Positions 17,916 through 26,781 of a stretch of DNA of 64,000 bases are shown piece by piece. The position numbers and the translations under genes are program-made. Within the stretch, counting starts at the first letter, position 1; every line of letters begins with the position of its first letter. A model generated the notes under the pieces. That model did no database searches and had not been told where the DNA came from. It was given only the letters and a program-made list of their open reading frames with translations. The stretch lies in contig NZ_SOAP01000002.1 of the NCBI RefSeq assembly GCF_004364805.1, positions 1,568,310 through 1,632,309 on the forward strand. The letters are read 5' to 3'. The stretch comes from Pelagimonas phthalicica (GTDB lineage: Bacteria > Pseudomonadota > Alphaproteobacteria > Rhodobacterales > Rhodobacteraceae).

Positions 17916-18045
17916 GTTCGTCTTGTCTTGTGTAGCTTTCCAGCTTTTCCTCAAGCGTTGCTTTGACATCGCTCGTCCGTGCATAGCTCTCTAGCTTCGC
18001 GTTAGTCAGTTCGTTGTACAGCGCCCCGTTTGCGTCTTGGGCCAT
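17878..18045 (-). pseudogene. Small ORF cut off by the IS5 insertion
   Basis: The frame starts MAQDANGALYNELTNAKLES with GGGGAGCGAAGA upstream, 14 bases after the stop of the large membrane protein gene, so it was probably the next gene in that operon. About 43 native codons remain, helical and charged. From 17915 downward the frame runs into the IS5 end (GPIDFRSAA) and stops. I do not recognise the family. The missing part was displaced or lost. Confidence 0.45.
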
Positions 18046-18058
18046 CTTCTTCGCTCCC

Positions 18059-21000
18059 CTAAAGCGGCGGGCAGCCAAGAGGGCTGGGTATCCCATGGGC
18101 GGCGTGGACGGAAAGCGCCTCTTCGATCAGGTTCAGCCGATGCAGAGCCTCTACCCGCTGGGTCAGGTTGGAGGGTGCGAACTTATTGTCCTCGGGCTCG
18201 CACACGGCTGCGACCTCAAGCACGCCGGACCACAGGTCCGCGTCTTCCGGCAGGCTCTGCCCCGATGACAAGTCGAGCAGGGCGCTGGCTTTCTCGCCGC
18301 ACAGGGTTTCGCTGCGGGACCTCGTCAACTCTGACAGGGCGCTGCGCAGCCCCCACGCCTCTTTATCGAAGAAATCGAGGATTTGGCTCGGAGGTGATGC
18401 GTGAGGGAAGTTCCAATGCTCGTGCCGCCGCTCGTTGACGAAGGGCTTGGTGGCCTCGTGCATCTCGATCAGCTTTTCAATGGGGAAGTTTACCCCTAAT
18501 GTACCGTCGAGGGCCAACCGGAACATCCGCTGCAGAACGGTGAACTGCTGCATGTGGTTCAGCACCTGCCCGGCCTCTACGTCCACTTTGACGTAGAGCT
18601 CGACCATGGCGCGCAGGTCGTCGCCCCAGACAGGGAAGACCCAGGGGTCTAGGTCATCGGGCAGGTCGCCCTCGCCTTCATGTAGGCTGACGGGCACAGC
18701 CTGCACGATAAAGTCCATCGGCCAAAGCGGGTCGCCTCGATGCGCATCCAGCCGTAGGAAGCGCAGCTCTGCGTCAAGAGTGTAGGGCTGTTCTCGAACG
18801 CCACTGTCGACGGAGTAGGCCATAGAGTTGTTCAAGAGTATAATGTTGCTCCTGCAACTGGCTGCCACATCCGAATTGCGAGCCATGCATGACAGCAACT
18901 CTTGGGCGCCAGAAAAATTGAGCCCCGCCTTCGCGTAGTCTTCAACCGGGAAACAAGTCCCAGTCGCGCCACAGCTTTGGACGTAAGCCTGCACGTCCTG
19001 CAAGTAGTCCCCGATCGAAGCCGCGGTGAACTGACCAGACGGCGCGACTTCCAGCGCCCGTCCGAAGCGCGTGACCGCATCGCGGGCGGCGATCATCGCT
19101 TCGGCCTGGGCGTGCAGGCCGCCATACATGTTGTCATCCACGAAGCGGTCGATCTCAATCGCGGCGCACGCGAAGGTGGTGTCTTCAAACGCTGGGTGTA
19201 CTACCACGGGCCGGGTGGGGACCTCAACCTGGTGGCCGCCGTCGCTTTCCTGCTGGATCTGCGGCAGGGTCGCCGCCACGACCCGCCCATCTGCGGCGTA
19301 GGCCAAGGCGTGGTGGGCGATGGCTGGGTGGAAGGCCCCTATGTAAATGGGCGAGCCCACCTCCGGCACAAGCATTATCTCGATCACCTCACCGCGCAGG
19401 GTCCGCCGGAATTCGGCTCGGAATTCGACAATTGACAGCTCGATCTCGGAGGCAAAGGGATTGCGCCCGATAACCACCCCGCCGACGCGGCGGTTGAAGC
19501 GGATACTGGAGTAAGAGCGCGCGTTGACGCCGCCCCCGCCCCGTGCAGAGGTGTTGGTAGGGAACGTCCTCGCATAGGTGCTGGTGACCGGCGTGCCGCG
19601 TATCGGGCTTGGAGCCGAACGATGCAGCGAGCCAGCATCCACGCGGCCGGTGTTAACCCGGTCGATATGGCTGGAAACGTTATGTGGCATCTTGTTGCTC
19701 GCGTCCCGGACCACGCGCCTGTCCCGATCCGAAATGATCCCCGGCATGGCGTCCACCCGCGCGGCAGCGGTGTAGCCGCTGGGGATGCTTCCGGAGCGCA
19801 CCGCGTTCCGCGCCACATCAACTGTTGCCCGGTCGACCCATAACTGCATCGCCCCAGGCGCTGGCAGGCGGTCACCGGGGAAAACGGCCTTGAAGAACTG
19901 CTTCGAAACTAGGTCACGCGACGCCGGGCGCACCGCAGCGGCGCGCATTTTACGCCAGGTCGGTTCATGCGCGCGCATTCGCTCGATCCGCCGGTCAATG
20001 CTTTGCTGCAGCATGCCTTCGAATTGCGCGGCGGCTTTGGGAACCGAGGGCGTGCTGGCCCGGAAGGTCGCCGTGACAGCGGCGGACATGACAGCCCGAG
20101 TTGGTGCCACCCTGGCCGAGCTGCGCAGGATCTCTTGCCGCGCGCCGACGGCGCCGAGTTCAAAGCGCTGCCGGTGCGTGATGGTGCGGGTGGCAGCGCC
20201 CAGATGCCCGGCTTGAATTGCCAGGGCCACGCTTTCTCGCATCGCATTGGCCAACTGAATCTCTGTGTCGGCGTCCGAGGCGAGTTCCACTTCGTCGTCG
20301 ACGCTGTCATCCGCGGCACCAGCCATGGTTTTGGCGAACTCTGCGTCCGACAATCTGCCCGCCATCGTCAGCTCGATGTTGCGCAGCTGCGCCACCGCGT
20401 TGGGCCCGTTCACCTTTGCGCTGACACCGACAAGGCCCGTGATCAACACGACGATCACCGCAACCCGCGCTAGCTTGCCCAGAAAGCCGGCGCCGCGCAC
20501 GGCTTTCTCGCTCGACAAAAGTGCAGTGACCCATTCGCGGAACAGTTCTGGTTCGGACCGCACCTGGCTTGTGGCGAGCGAATTGTAGCGCTCTAACTCT
20601 GCTTCGGCCATGAGGTCGCGCAGGCGCTGTGTCTGGACCGACTTGCTAGCGGTTACGTCTCGAATGTCCCGCTCTGCCGCGTCGACAGAGACGTCGCGCT
20701 CACCTGTCAGCGTCACAACCTTGAACCGCATCTCGCGCTTCAACTCACGCAGGCGCCGGCCAATCCCTTCCTTCATCTCTTCGTGCAGACCGGCCAGCTC
20801 TGCCTGCCGTTCGGGGGGCGCGTCCTCTGAAAGTACGGGCTCGGCGACGATGAACTGCTCGAGGTCACGCAGACTGCCGCGCGCACCTTGGTCCGCCCCC
20901 ATGGACAGCACCGGTAGGTCAAGCGTGGCGTCTAGTGCGGTCTGGTTGGCGCTGACAAGGGCCTCAACGTCCTTGTCAAAGGCAGCGAGCTTCTCTGGGT

Positions 21001-21508
21001 GCCGCTCGGCCACCCGAGCCCGAACCGCATCTGGTTTCAGATCGCGCAATTCGCAGACCACCGCCTGGTGCTGCGCCTCAATGGCGCTGGACCACTTTGT
21101 TTTGGTGCTGCGGAAGCTCAGAAACAGCCAAAGCGCCGCCAGGAAGCCAAGCAGGAAGACCCAGGTCCCCAAGGTGAAGGCGCGGGCATGTTCCAAGACC
21201 TCTTCGATCCCTGCGCGCAAGCTTACCAGTGTGCTTAGGCCGTCATCAGAGTCGGGAACATTCGGCACCAAGATGTTCAGTGTCACCCAGGTTGCTATGA
21301 CAACAGCGCCCGCAAGAACTACGCAGCCCGAAATGTGGCGCAGCGCCGCGTTCAGCGCCAAGCGACTGGCGTATTTGGGGTAATCTGCGGCCTCTGCCTG
21401 TCGCAGCACATTCAGGATTCGCTTTTCGAAGACAAAACGCGTCAGAAGCCAAAGCCCAACACTTATGCAGATCATCACAACAATATGGCTATCAATGCTA
21501 AATGACAT
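18059..21508 (-). CDS. Very large membrane protein of unknown family, partner of the STAND gene
   Basis: About 1,149 residues from the ATG at 21508 (MSFSIDSHIVVMICIS). A longer form would use a TTG at 21607 that overlaps the upstream stop as TTGA. Near the N-terminus are three hydrophobic segments (VVMICISVGLWLLTRFVF, CVVLAGAVVIATWVTL, GTWVFLLGFLAALWLFLSF). A roughly 240-residue charged, coiled-coil-like cytoplasmic region follows (MKEGIGRRLRELKREMRFK), then a fourth segment (VAVIVVLITGLVGVSA) and a C-terminal domain of about 700 residues. I do not recognise that domain. It is translationally linked to the DUF4062-STAND gene, suggesting a sensor-effector pair with the effector in the membrane. 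This is inference. Confidence 0.7.
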   Translation of the reverse strand: MSFSIDSHIVVMICISVGLWLLTRFVFEKRILNVLRQAEAADYPKYASRLALNAALRHISGCVVLAGAVVIATWVTLNILVPNVPDSDDGLSTLVSLRAGIEEVLEHARAFTLGTWVFLLGFLAALWLFLSFRSTKTKWSSAIEAQHQAVVCELRDLKPDAVRARVAERHPEKLAAFDKDVEALVSANQTALDATLDLPVLSMGADQGARGSLRDLEQFIVAEPVLSEDAPPERQAELAGLHEEMKEGIGRRLRELKREMRFKVVTLTGERDVSVDAAERDIRDVTASKSVQTQRLRDLMAEAELERYNSLATSQVRSEPELFREWVTALLSSEKAVRGAGFLGKLARVAVIVVLITGLVGVSAKVNGPNAVAQLRNIELTMAGRLSDAEFAKTMAGAADDSVDDEVELASDADTEIQLANAMRESVALAIQAGHLGAATRTITHRQRFELGAVGARQEILRSSARVAPTRAVMSAAVTATFRASTPSVPKAAAQFEGMLQQSIDRRIERMRAHEPTWRKMRAAAVRPASRDLVSKQFFKAVFPGDRLPAPGAMQLWVDRATVDVARNAVRSGSIPSGYTAAARVDAMPGIISDRDRRVVRDASNKMPHNVSSHIDRVNTGRVDAGSLHRSAPSPIRGTPVTSTYARTFPTNTSARGGGGVNARSYSSIRFNRRVGGVVIGRNPFASEIELSIVEFRAEFRRTLRGEVIEIMLVPEVGSPIYIGAFHPAIAHHALAYAADGRVVAATLPQIQQESDGGHQVEVPTRPVVVHPAFEDTTFACAAIEIDRFVDDNMYGGLHAQAEAMIAARDAVTRFGRALEVAPSGQFTAASIGDYLQDVQAYVQSCGATGTCFPVEDYAKAGLNFSGAQELLSCMARNSDVAASCRSNIILLNNSMAYSVDSGVREQPYTLDAELRFLRLDAHRGDPLWPMDFIVQAVPVSLHEGEGDLPDDLDPWVFPVWGDDLRAMVELYVKVDVEAGQVLNHMQQFTVLQRMFRLALDGTLGVNFPIEKLIEMHEATKPFVNERRHEHWNFPHASPPSQILDFFDKEAWGLRSALSELTRSRSETLCGEKASALLDLSSGQSLPEDADLWSGVLEVAAVCEPEDNKFAPSNLTQRVEALHRLNLIEEALSVHAAHGIPSPLGCPPL

Positions 21509-21603
21509 CTCTAAACCCAAACGAAAAAAACGACTCAAAGGATAGGAGAACTCTACTATAATTGGAGTTTGAGTCAAAATCACTCGCCTCAGGCCGAGGG
21601 GCT

Positions 21604-24153
21604 TCAATTGCTCCCTGAACTCGCCACCAAGATTTTTTCATTCAGTTCCCGTGCCCTGGCCGCTGACCCAACCCCGTCACGCGAGCGCTCTAGATATTCG
21701 AGCGCCAGCTGGTCGGCCTCTGGAAACCGGGCCGTCGCGATTTCGATCTCAATCAGCCGCTCTATGGCCAGGCCTTCCAGCCGCAAGAGCCCCATCTGCC
21801 GGGCAAGACCTTTCGCGTCTTGCGCGCTGCGGCGCGCCTGCTTGAAGGAATTGAACTCCATGCAAGCGGTGCTACGCCGCTCGAGCGCGACGATCAGCGC
21901 CGAAGCATTACCTGTTTGCCGGCAGAGGCCCTCGGCCCTTTCAAAAAAACGCGCAGCATCGCGCCAAGCAGCGAATGTCAAGGAGATCTGCCCCAAGAGT
22001 TGCCAGAGCTGGGCAGCGACTTCTGGCGCGGATCGCCGTGCCCAGAGCGGGATTGCTTTTTGCACGCGCTTCAGATCGGTTGTTTCGATCTCCAATAGAT
22101 CCTCTGCGATGGCGGTCAACACAAAGAGCGCGGCAGAGGTGTCTTCTGGTTTAGGGTACTGGGTGCTCCAATCTATGGCACTTGCGGTCCGGCTCAACGC
22201 TTCTGTGTCCTTGTTCAGCAGGGCCAGGGTTAGCTCTGCCATGGGACGCGTTGCATCCGCCGTCGCGGCGCGCTGCAGCAAGGCGGCCCCTACGGTATTT
22301 TCCGACACCCGAAGGCACATGAGACCTAGCGGCAAGGCTTGCTGAGGCATGAATTGGGCATGGGAGGTCTCCCAAATGATCAACGTCTGTTGTTGAAGGT
22401 CTGCGGGCAAGGTCTCAAGCCAGCCTTCTAAGAAGACCTCGCCCTGGTCGAGGATCAACCCCACCATCTGGTTGTCCTGCAGGCAATGTGCCAGCGCCTT
22501 TGCACTGCCTGTTCTCAAGGCAAAACGCGGCGTTTCAAGCGCCTGCTGCTCCGGCAGTGCGGTTTGCAGCCAAGCAGTAAAAGCGGCTTCGGCTCGGATG
22601 CGTAGCTCGGGCGAGGTCTCGGCTAGGTGGCTGGTGTAGTCCTTGGCCCCATCCGAGCCAATATCAACGCGCCCGTTTTGATCGCTGATAGCAGCGCCAA
22701 ATGCCTGTCGGAATGAGGTCCACAAATGCGACGGTAACAGATCTGCCTCTGGCTGGTCCACCGACAGTGCCGCAATCGCGCGGCAGTCTAGCTCTGAGAG
22801 TCCGCGCAGGCTGTAACTCATCGCCAGCAACATCGGCTCGATTGAGGGAGCCCAGGCGGCGGGCAGCACGGATTTGAAACTGGCCATGATGTCGCCCAGC
22901 ACCGCGTGGTGCGAGGGTAGAGCGACCAAGCTTTCAAGCCGTTCGCTCAGCGTCTCCATCGATCCAAAGCGGCGCAGTTCGTCCAAGACAATTCGGGTGA
23001 GGCGGATATCCGGTAACCACGGCGCGCAGGCCAGTAGATTGACCTGTGAGGTCTCCAGGCGTTTGCCAAAGCCTGCCAGATACGCCGCGCTGAACGCGAG
23101 GATCTCATCCCGGTTTGGGCTGCGGGCATTGACAATTCGCCACCCCGCGCTTTGCGCCTCTTGAAGCAACCTTGCGTTGCGCGTCACGACGAGGCGGGTC
23201 TCGTGAATCTTGGGAACGCCCGCAATAGCGGCAAGGCTTGCGTGGGCCTCAGTGCGGAAACCGGCCTCAAAGTGATCATAGACCGTGCGGGACCAGGCCG
23301 ATCGTGGCCTGCCTCTGGCAAAAAGCGTGCGAAGCCACCGGATTATTCGGTGCCAAAGCCCGGTCTGGAGCGGGAGGACAGGCACCTTGTTGGCCTCAAG
23401 AGACAGGCGGCGCCCATCCAGGACGCGCTGCGCCCCGGCTTGGCGCGCCCACACCTGCGCGATCCATGACAGACCGCAACCCTCTGGCCCTGTCAGAATC
23501 AGCGACGCCCCGGGTTTGGAGGCCGTATTTAACGTCTGCAGCACCTGGCACCTTGGGAGGGCGGCGGAGCACGCCAGCCCTTGCGGTTGGGCAGTTCCCT
23601 CGGATAGCTGCGTTGCCATTGCCTCGAAGGCAAGCTCGGCAAACTCTTCGAGTGAGTGGTAAGGGATCACGCGCAGGTTCGGGTGCGAAAGCATCCAGTC
23701 CTTGAACAGCCCCATCTCTTCCACCGCGTGGCCGAGCTCTTCTGACAATGCGAGATCCCTCAACAAGACCGGAAAAGTGCGCGCTTGCCCCTGCGCCAGC
23801 TTGGCAGCCGCAGCGATCTCTAGTCCGGTCAGACCGAACTCGTGAGGCAAATCGCACGGAAGCAGCGCCTGGTAGGCCGCAACGGCCGCCGGTTCGGGCT
23901 GCCATCCGCAGCGATGGCCGACAATGCCCAGAAAGTAGGGAAAACAATCGGCAACCCCGTTCAGGCACACGCCCACCGCGCCGCCATCTTGGGCCATAGT
24001 CTGGGTCACGCCCCAGCGCAAATCCCGCTCGCGGATCGGTGCTGCGGGGGTCTCAAACCTGCTGCGCAGGTTCGGGAATACCCGCCGCGCCAACAAATCC
24101 CTTTCGTGTTGCATGTCGTGGAAGGTCGACGAGATGAAGATGGTGCGGGTCAT
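21604..24153 (-). CDS. DUF4062-STAND NTPase-like protein with degenerate P-loop
   Basis: 849 residues. The N-terminus is a DUF4062 domain (TRTIFISSTFHDMQHERDLL, then RDLRWGVT), a TIR-like fold also found at the front of TEP1-type NACHT proteins. A STAND-like ATPase region follows near residues 205-480. Its P-loop reads LTGPEGCGLS, so the usual GKS/T lysine is leucine. The C-terminal 350 residues are helical and TPR-like (AAWRDAARFFERAEGLCRQT). The ATG at 24153 is the first in frame. It is first of a minus-strand pair with the giant membrane protein. STAND proteins act as threat sensors in immunity; the missing lysine suggests a nucleotide-independent or dead switch. Confidence 0.75.
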   Translation of the reverse strand: MTRTIFISSTFHDMQHERDLLARRVFPNLRSRFETPAAPIRERDLRWGVTQTMAQDGGAVGVCLNGVADCFPYFLGIVGHRCGWQPEPAAVAAYQALLPCDLPHEFGLTGLEIAAAAKLAQGQARTFPVLLRDLALSEELGHAVEEMGLFKDWMLSHPNLRVIPYHSLEEFAELAFEAMATQLSEGTAQPQGLACSAALPRCQVLQTLNTASKPGASLILTGPEGCGLSWIAQVWARQAGAQRVLDGRRLSLEANKVPVLPLQTGLWHRIIRWLRTLFARGRPRSAWSRTVYDHFEAGFRTEAHASLAAIAGVPKIHETRLVVTRNARLLQEAQSAGWRIVNARSPNRDEILAFSAAYLAGFGKRLETSQVNLLACAPWLPDIRLTRIVLDELRRFGSMETLSERLESLVALPSHHAVLGDIMASFKSVLPAAWAPSIEPMLLAMSYSLRGLSELDCRAIAALSVDQPEADLLPSHLWTSFRQAFGAAISDQNGRVDIGSDGAKDYTSHLAETSPELRIRAEAAFTAWLQTALPEQQALETPRFALRTGSAKALAHCLQDNQMVGLILDQGEVFLEGWLETLPADLQQQTLIIWETSHAQFMPQQALPLGLMCLRVSENTVGAALLQRAATADATRPMAELTLALLNKDTEALSRTASAIDWSTQYPKPEDTSAALFVLTAIAEDLLEIETTDLKRVQKAIPLWARRSAPEVAAQLWQLLGQISLTFAAWRDAARFFERAEGLCRQTGNASALIVALERRSTACMEFNSFKQARRSAQDAKGLARQMGLLRLEGLAIERLIEIEIATARFPEADQLALEYLERSRDGVGSAARARELNEKILVASSGSN

Positions 24154-24960
24154 CGCAAGTGACTAAACTGCTTCCTAGAGATAGGCCGCCCGGCCGAAGA
24201 CCTTCGCGGGAACAGGTATCTTAGTGCGGTTCTTCGATCATTGAGCGACATAATGGAGATATCGTTACTTTGTTCCCACTTGCGCTGTGGAGTTGCAATT
24301 CGTGCAATCGTTTCGCCAATTCTCTATTTTTGCCCGCGCATCGTCAAGGTTCATTTAGTAGAGCGTGTTCAAGCATTCGGTCTTTGGTAGCAAGTGCACC
24401 AACTGTTTAACAGATCCCTAGAACAAGAATTGAAGTGGCCCCACAGTCTCTGAAATTCTTGGCGATGAGTTGCACGCACGCTTCCGACTTGGAGACCGCA
24501 GTATGCAAAAAATGGTAGCCATCCGCTTTATTTCGCCGTTGCAGCTTGTGGTATTCGCTAGCCCAGATTACTTAATGTAGAACGGAACGCCTAAACACCC
24601 GGAGATACTTTGAAAAAAGAGTGTATCCAGTATCGATTTCAATCATCAAGAAATGTTGCCCCATTGACATTTGTGAATGAAGAAATAAACTATGACGTAT
24701 TCCGATTGGTGGCATCTGACGGTAAACACCCTGCCGGCTTCGGTGAAATTGGCAGTGCAAGGGCAAAGTTTGTTTCTGACCCTCAAGGAATACTGCAATG
24801 ACGCCTTAAATACAGGGCTGCTCCAGTCTATGCTTGAGCCTCGCATGGGCGAAACTCCCCGAATCTATTTTTGTTTTCCGAGAGAATACCTGACCTTTCG
24901 CAATCGTAGGAACTGATGTTTAGGCCGAAAGGCGATGGGATCAGTCGAAAGCTCCAGTAC
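24154..24960. other. Gene-poor stretch
   Basis: About 800 bases, lower in GC than its flanks. It must hold the promoter of the DUF4062-STAND gene on the left. Short plus-strand frames (24610-24801, 24692-24916) lie in line with the HEPN-like scrap downstream and may be its broken front part, but no motif can be named. Nothing else is supported. Confidence 0.4.
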
Positions 24961-24963
24961 TAG

Positions 24964-25302
24964 TTGGTCGAATTGCTGGAAGTTAATGAAACCCGTAAGC
25001 ACGATATACGAGCTGCAATCAAAAAGTTCTATGACGTCCGATCAGAATTCATTCATGACGTAATCGACGCAAGGCTCAAACGCAATTTGGAGAATCGCCC
25101 AAGCGCGTTCATCAGCGGCGTCAATCTAACTCAGCTAGCGCTATTTAAGTTGCCACGAAGCAATACCGGAGCCCGCGACTATTTCTGCGCAGCTAGGTGG
25201 TCATCCATTTCGGCGTGTCAGCCTGACCTGCAACGTCTATCAGTTATTCCTTGGCAGCGAACGGCAGAAAAAAGGCTGCGACTGCAGAAACCGGGGAGGT
25301 AG
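24964..25302 (+). pseudogene. Possible Apea-like HEPN remnant
   Basis: Fragment containing ETRKHDIRAAIKKFYDVRSE followed by FIHDV. It resembles the RxxxxH-type signature helix of Apea/HEPN ribonuclease-like domains (an Arg, then Ser-Glu-Phe-Ile-His). The frame lacks a start with a ribosome binding site, and no N-terminal domain is visible. The part after residue 55 looks non-coding. A broken gene is the best reading; the family call is tentative. Confidence 0.35.
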
Positions 25303-25366
25303 CTGGAGGGCAGGTATGGGCCGTTCTTGGCGCAGTCCTTTGATACGGAGGCCCATAGCCGTTTCT

Positions 25367-25885
25367 CTACTCGACACAAGTAAATTGGGTGCCCTCTTCC
25401 CTTGCTGAAATGTAGTGCGATGATATTTCTGCTGCCGACACGGCTTTTCGCTTGGCGACAAGAGTGGCCAGTTCGCCATTTCCGCGCACCGGGTGCGCAA
25501 CTACTTTCCCCTGCAAGCGGCCTTTGACGACCGGTGTGACCCCTGGGTTAAAGTTGATCTCAGCAAGCGCTGTCATTGCCGAGTGGTCATTCCGATCAAG
25601 CCCGTCTTCGATCCGGGTCACGTAGACCACGACAAAATCCAGACTGTTGCTTGCAAACAAGTCAGTTGCCAGAGTTTGGCCCAATTCCAGCGCTTTAGAT
25701 GGGTCTGGGTTTTCGGTTGCGACAAACACTCTCATCCTGCGATGCGTTCGTGAGTGGATCGGCTCTTTTGCGAAAACAGTACAGGTGATGGTTTCGGCCA
25801 TTGTGGGACTAGGGGCAACCGTCCTTGCAAGCATCATGAAGGAGCTGAAAACCACGCGTTTAGAAAACAGGCTGGCGCGTTTCAT
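25367..25885 (-). CDS. Secreted protein of unknown function
   Basis: About 172 residues from MKRASLFSKR. The N-terminus has a positive start, a hydrophobic stretch (VVFSSFMMLARTVA) and a likely cleavage after SPTMA, a Sec-type signal. The mature part is soluble, with RMRVFVATENPDPSKALELG and strands such as LDFVVVYVTRIED. I do not recognise the family. It lies 47 bases downstream of another small secreted protein gene on the same strand and probably shares its transcript. Confidence 0.6.
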   Translation of the reverse strand: MKRASLFSKRVVFSSFMMLARTVAPSPTMAETITCTVFAKEPIHSRTHRRMRVFVATENPDPSKALELGQTLATDLFASNSLDFVVVYVTRIEDGLDRNDHSAMTALAEINFNPGVTPVVKGRLQGKVVAHPVRGNGELATLVAKRKAVSAAEISSHYISAREEGTQFTCVE

Positions 25886-25932
25886 ATTATTCTGACCGTC
25901 CATCTCCCGCCCCTGTCCTCTATCTCGAAGGA

Positions 25933-26172
25933 CTAGCGGAAGGCGTTACAAACCAGATCGAAGCCGGGCGAAAAGACCCAAAGCTGAACGCTGGAAACGG
26001 TGTCGCACTTCCACCCTCGCAACCGCACCAACTGGCTGAGCTCATTGGCGATTTGTTGCGCCTTCGCCTCTCCCCAATCATCCTTATAGATTGCTCCGCG
26101 CTCCAAGGGAGCCGCCTCAACTGCGAAGGCGAACAAAGTTGCGACGCCAATAGCGGCAAATTTCTTGATCAT
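25933..26172 (-). CDS. Small secreted protein of unknown function
   Basis: About 79 residues from MIKKFAAIGVATLFAFAVEA, a clear signal peptide with likely cleavage after VEA. The start is chosen because AAAAGGGA lies just upstream; the frame opens 6 codons earlier. The mature part has two cysteines (WKCDTVSS, DLVCNAF) that could pair. It is divergent from the XRE regulator gene, with about 90 bases between them, and leads a two-gene unit. I know no function. Confidence 0.6.
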   Translation of the reverse strand: MIKKFAAIGVATLFAFAVEAAPLERGAIYKDDWGEAKAQQIANELSQLVRLRGWKCDTVSSVQLWVFSPGFDLVCNAFR

Positions 26173-26265
26173 GTGGAGATCCCTTTTCAATCAATCCACA
26201 TTACACGCACGAATGTATGTTAAAACCGGTCGATTTAAAACAGGTAAAACCGCAATTCTTGCGAC

Positions 26266-26502
26266 GTGAAGACAACAGTCAAAAGCCCCCTGCGAGACAT
26301 CCTTGCGCGCAATATGAGATTGCTGCGTGCCGAGCGGGGCTGGTCGCAGGAGTTTCTTGCTGCCGAAGCGGGTGTAAACAGAACTTATCTGAGCGCGGTC
26401 GAACGTTCCGAGCAGAACATTTCTCTGGACAACATCTACAAGATTGCTGTGGCGCTCGACGTGCCAGCCTGGACGCTTCTGCAGGAGGCGAAAACCACCT
26501 AG
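26266..26502 (+). CDS. XRE-family transcriptional regulator
   Basis: 78-residue protein that is almost entirely one Cro/C1-type helix-turn-helix: RNMRLLRAERGWSQEFLAAE, AGVNRTYLSAVERSEQNISL, DNIYKIAVALDVP. It begins with GTG. It is divergent from two small secreted protein genes and lies 80 bases left of the island end, so it is just outside the integrated element. It may control the divergent unit. Regulators of this size also accompany toxin-antitoxin and R-M genes, but no partner is beside it. Confidence 0.85.
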   Translation: MKTTVKSPLRDILARNMRLLRAERGWSQEFLAAEAGVNRTYLSAVERSEQNISLDNIYKIAVALDVPAWTLLQEAKTT

Positions 26503-26581
26503 TGTGGATTTAAATATGGATAGAAAACCACCAAACGACGCAACGCATCTGTTATTACTAGAGTTTTCGGATTTTAATGGT

Positions 26582-26605
26582 GCGGACCTACTGATTACAA
26601 ATCAG
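26582..26605. repeat. Island attachment site copy (partial tRNA-Thr duplicate)
   Basis: 24 bases identical to 41212-41235 inside the tRNA-Thr gene, in the same orientation: GCGGACCTACTGATTACAAA followed by TCAG. Only part of the tRNA (variable loop side and anticodon arm) is present, so it is not a tRNA. The 13 bases just before it (ATTTTAATGGTGC) also resemble those flanking the tRNA 3' end (ATTTTAGTGGTGC, from 41180), as if about 20 bases between were lost. It lies 177 bases upstream of the integrase pseudogene, as expected for an att site. Confidence 0.88.
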
Positions 26606-26781
26606 CTAAACCAATCTTCTTGTGGTTTCCCCCTCATTCACCTTACATCGTAAGATCTTCTGGTATAAAGACCTTCCTCAAACTAGCTTCTTTGGGTATC
26701 GTCGAATTTCATCAAGCGTGCTCGCCTGATGCTCGCCCAATTAGTTTCAGCGAGCAAACAAAACGCGGTAAATGGTGGCCA

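Noticed and set aside
26582..26605. Second tRNA-Thr gene
   Set aside because: Only the anticodon-arm part is present; there is no acceptor stem or T-loop, so it is an att duplicate.
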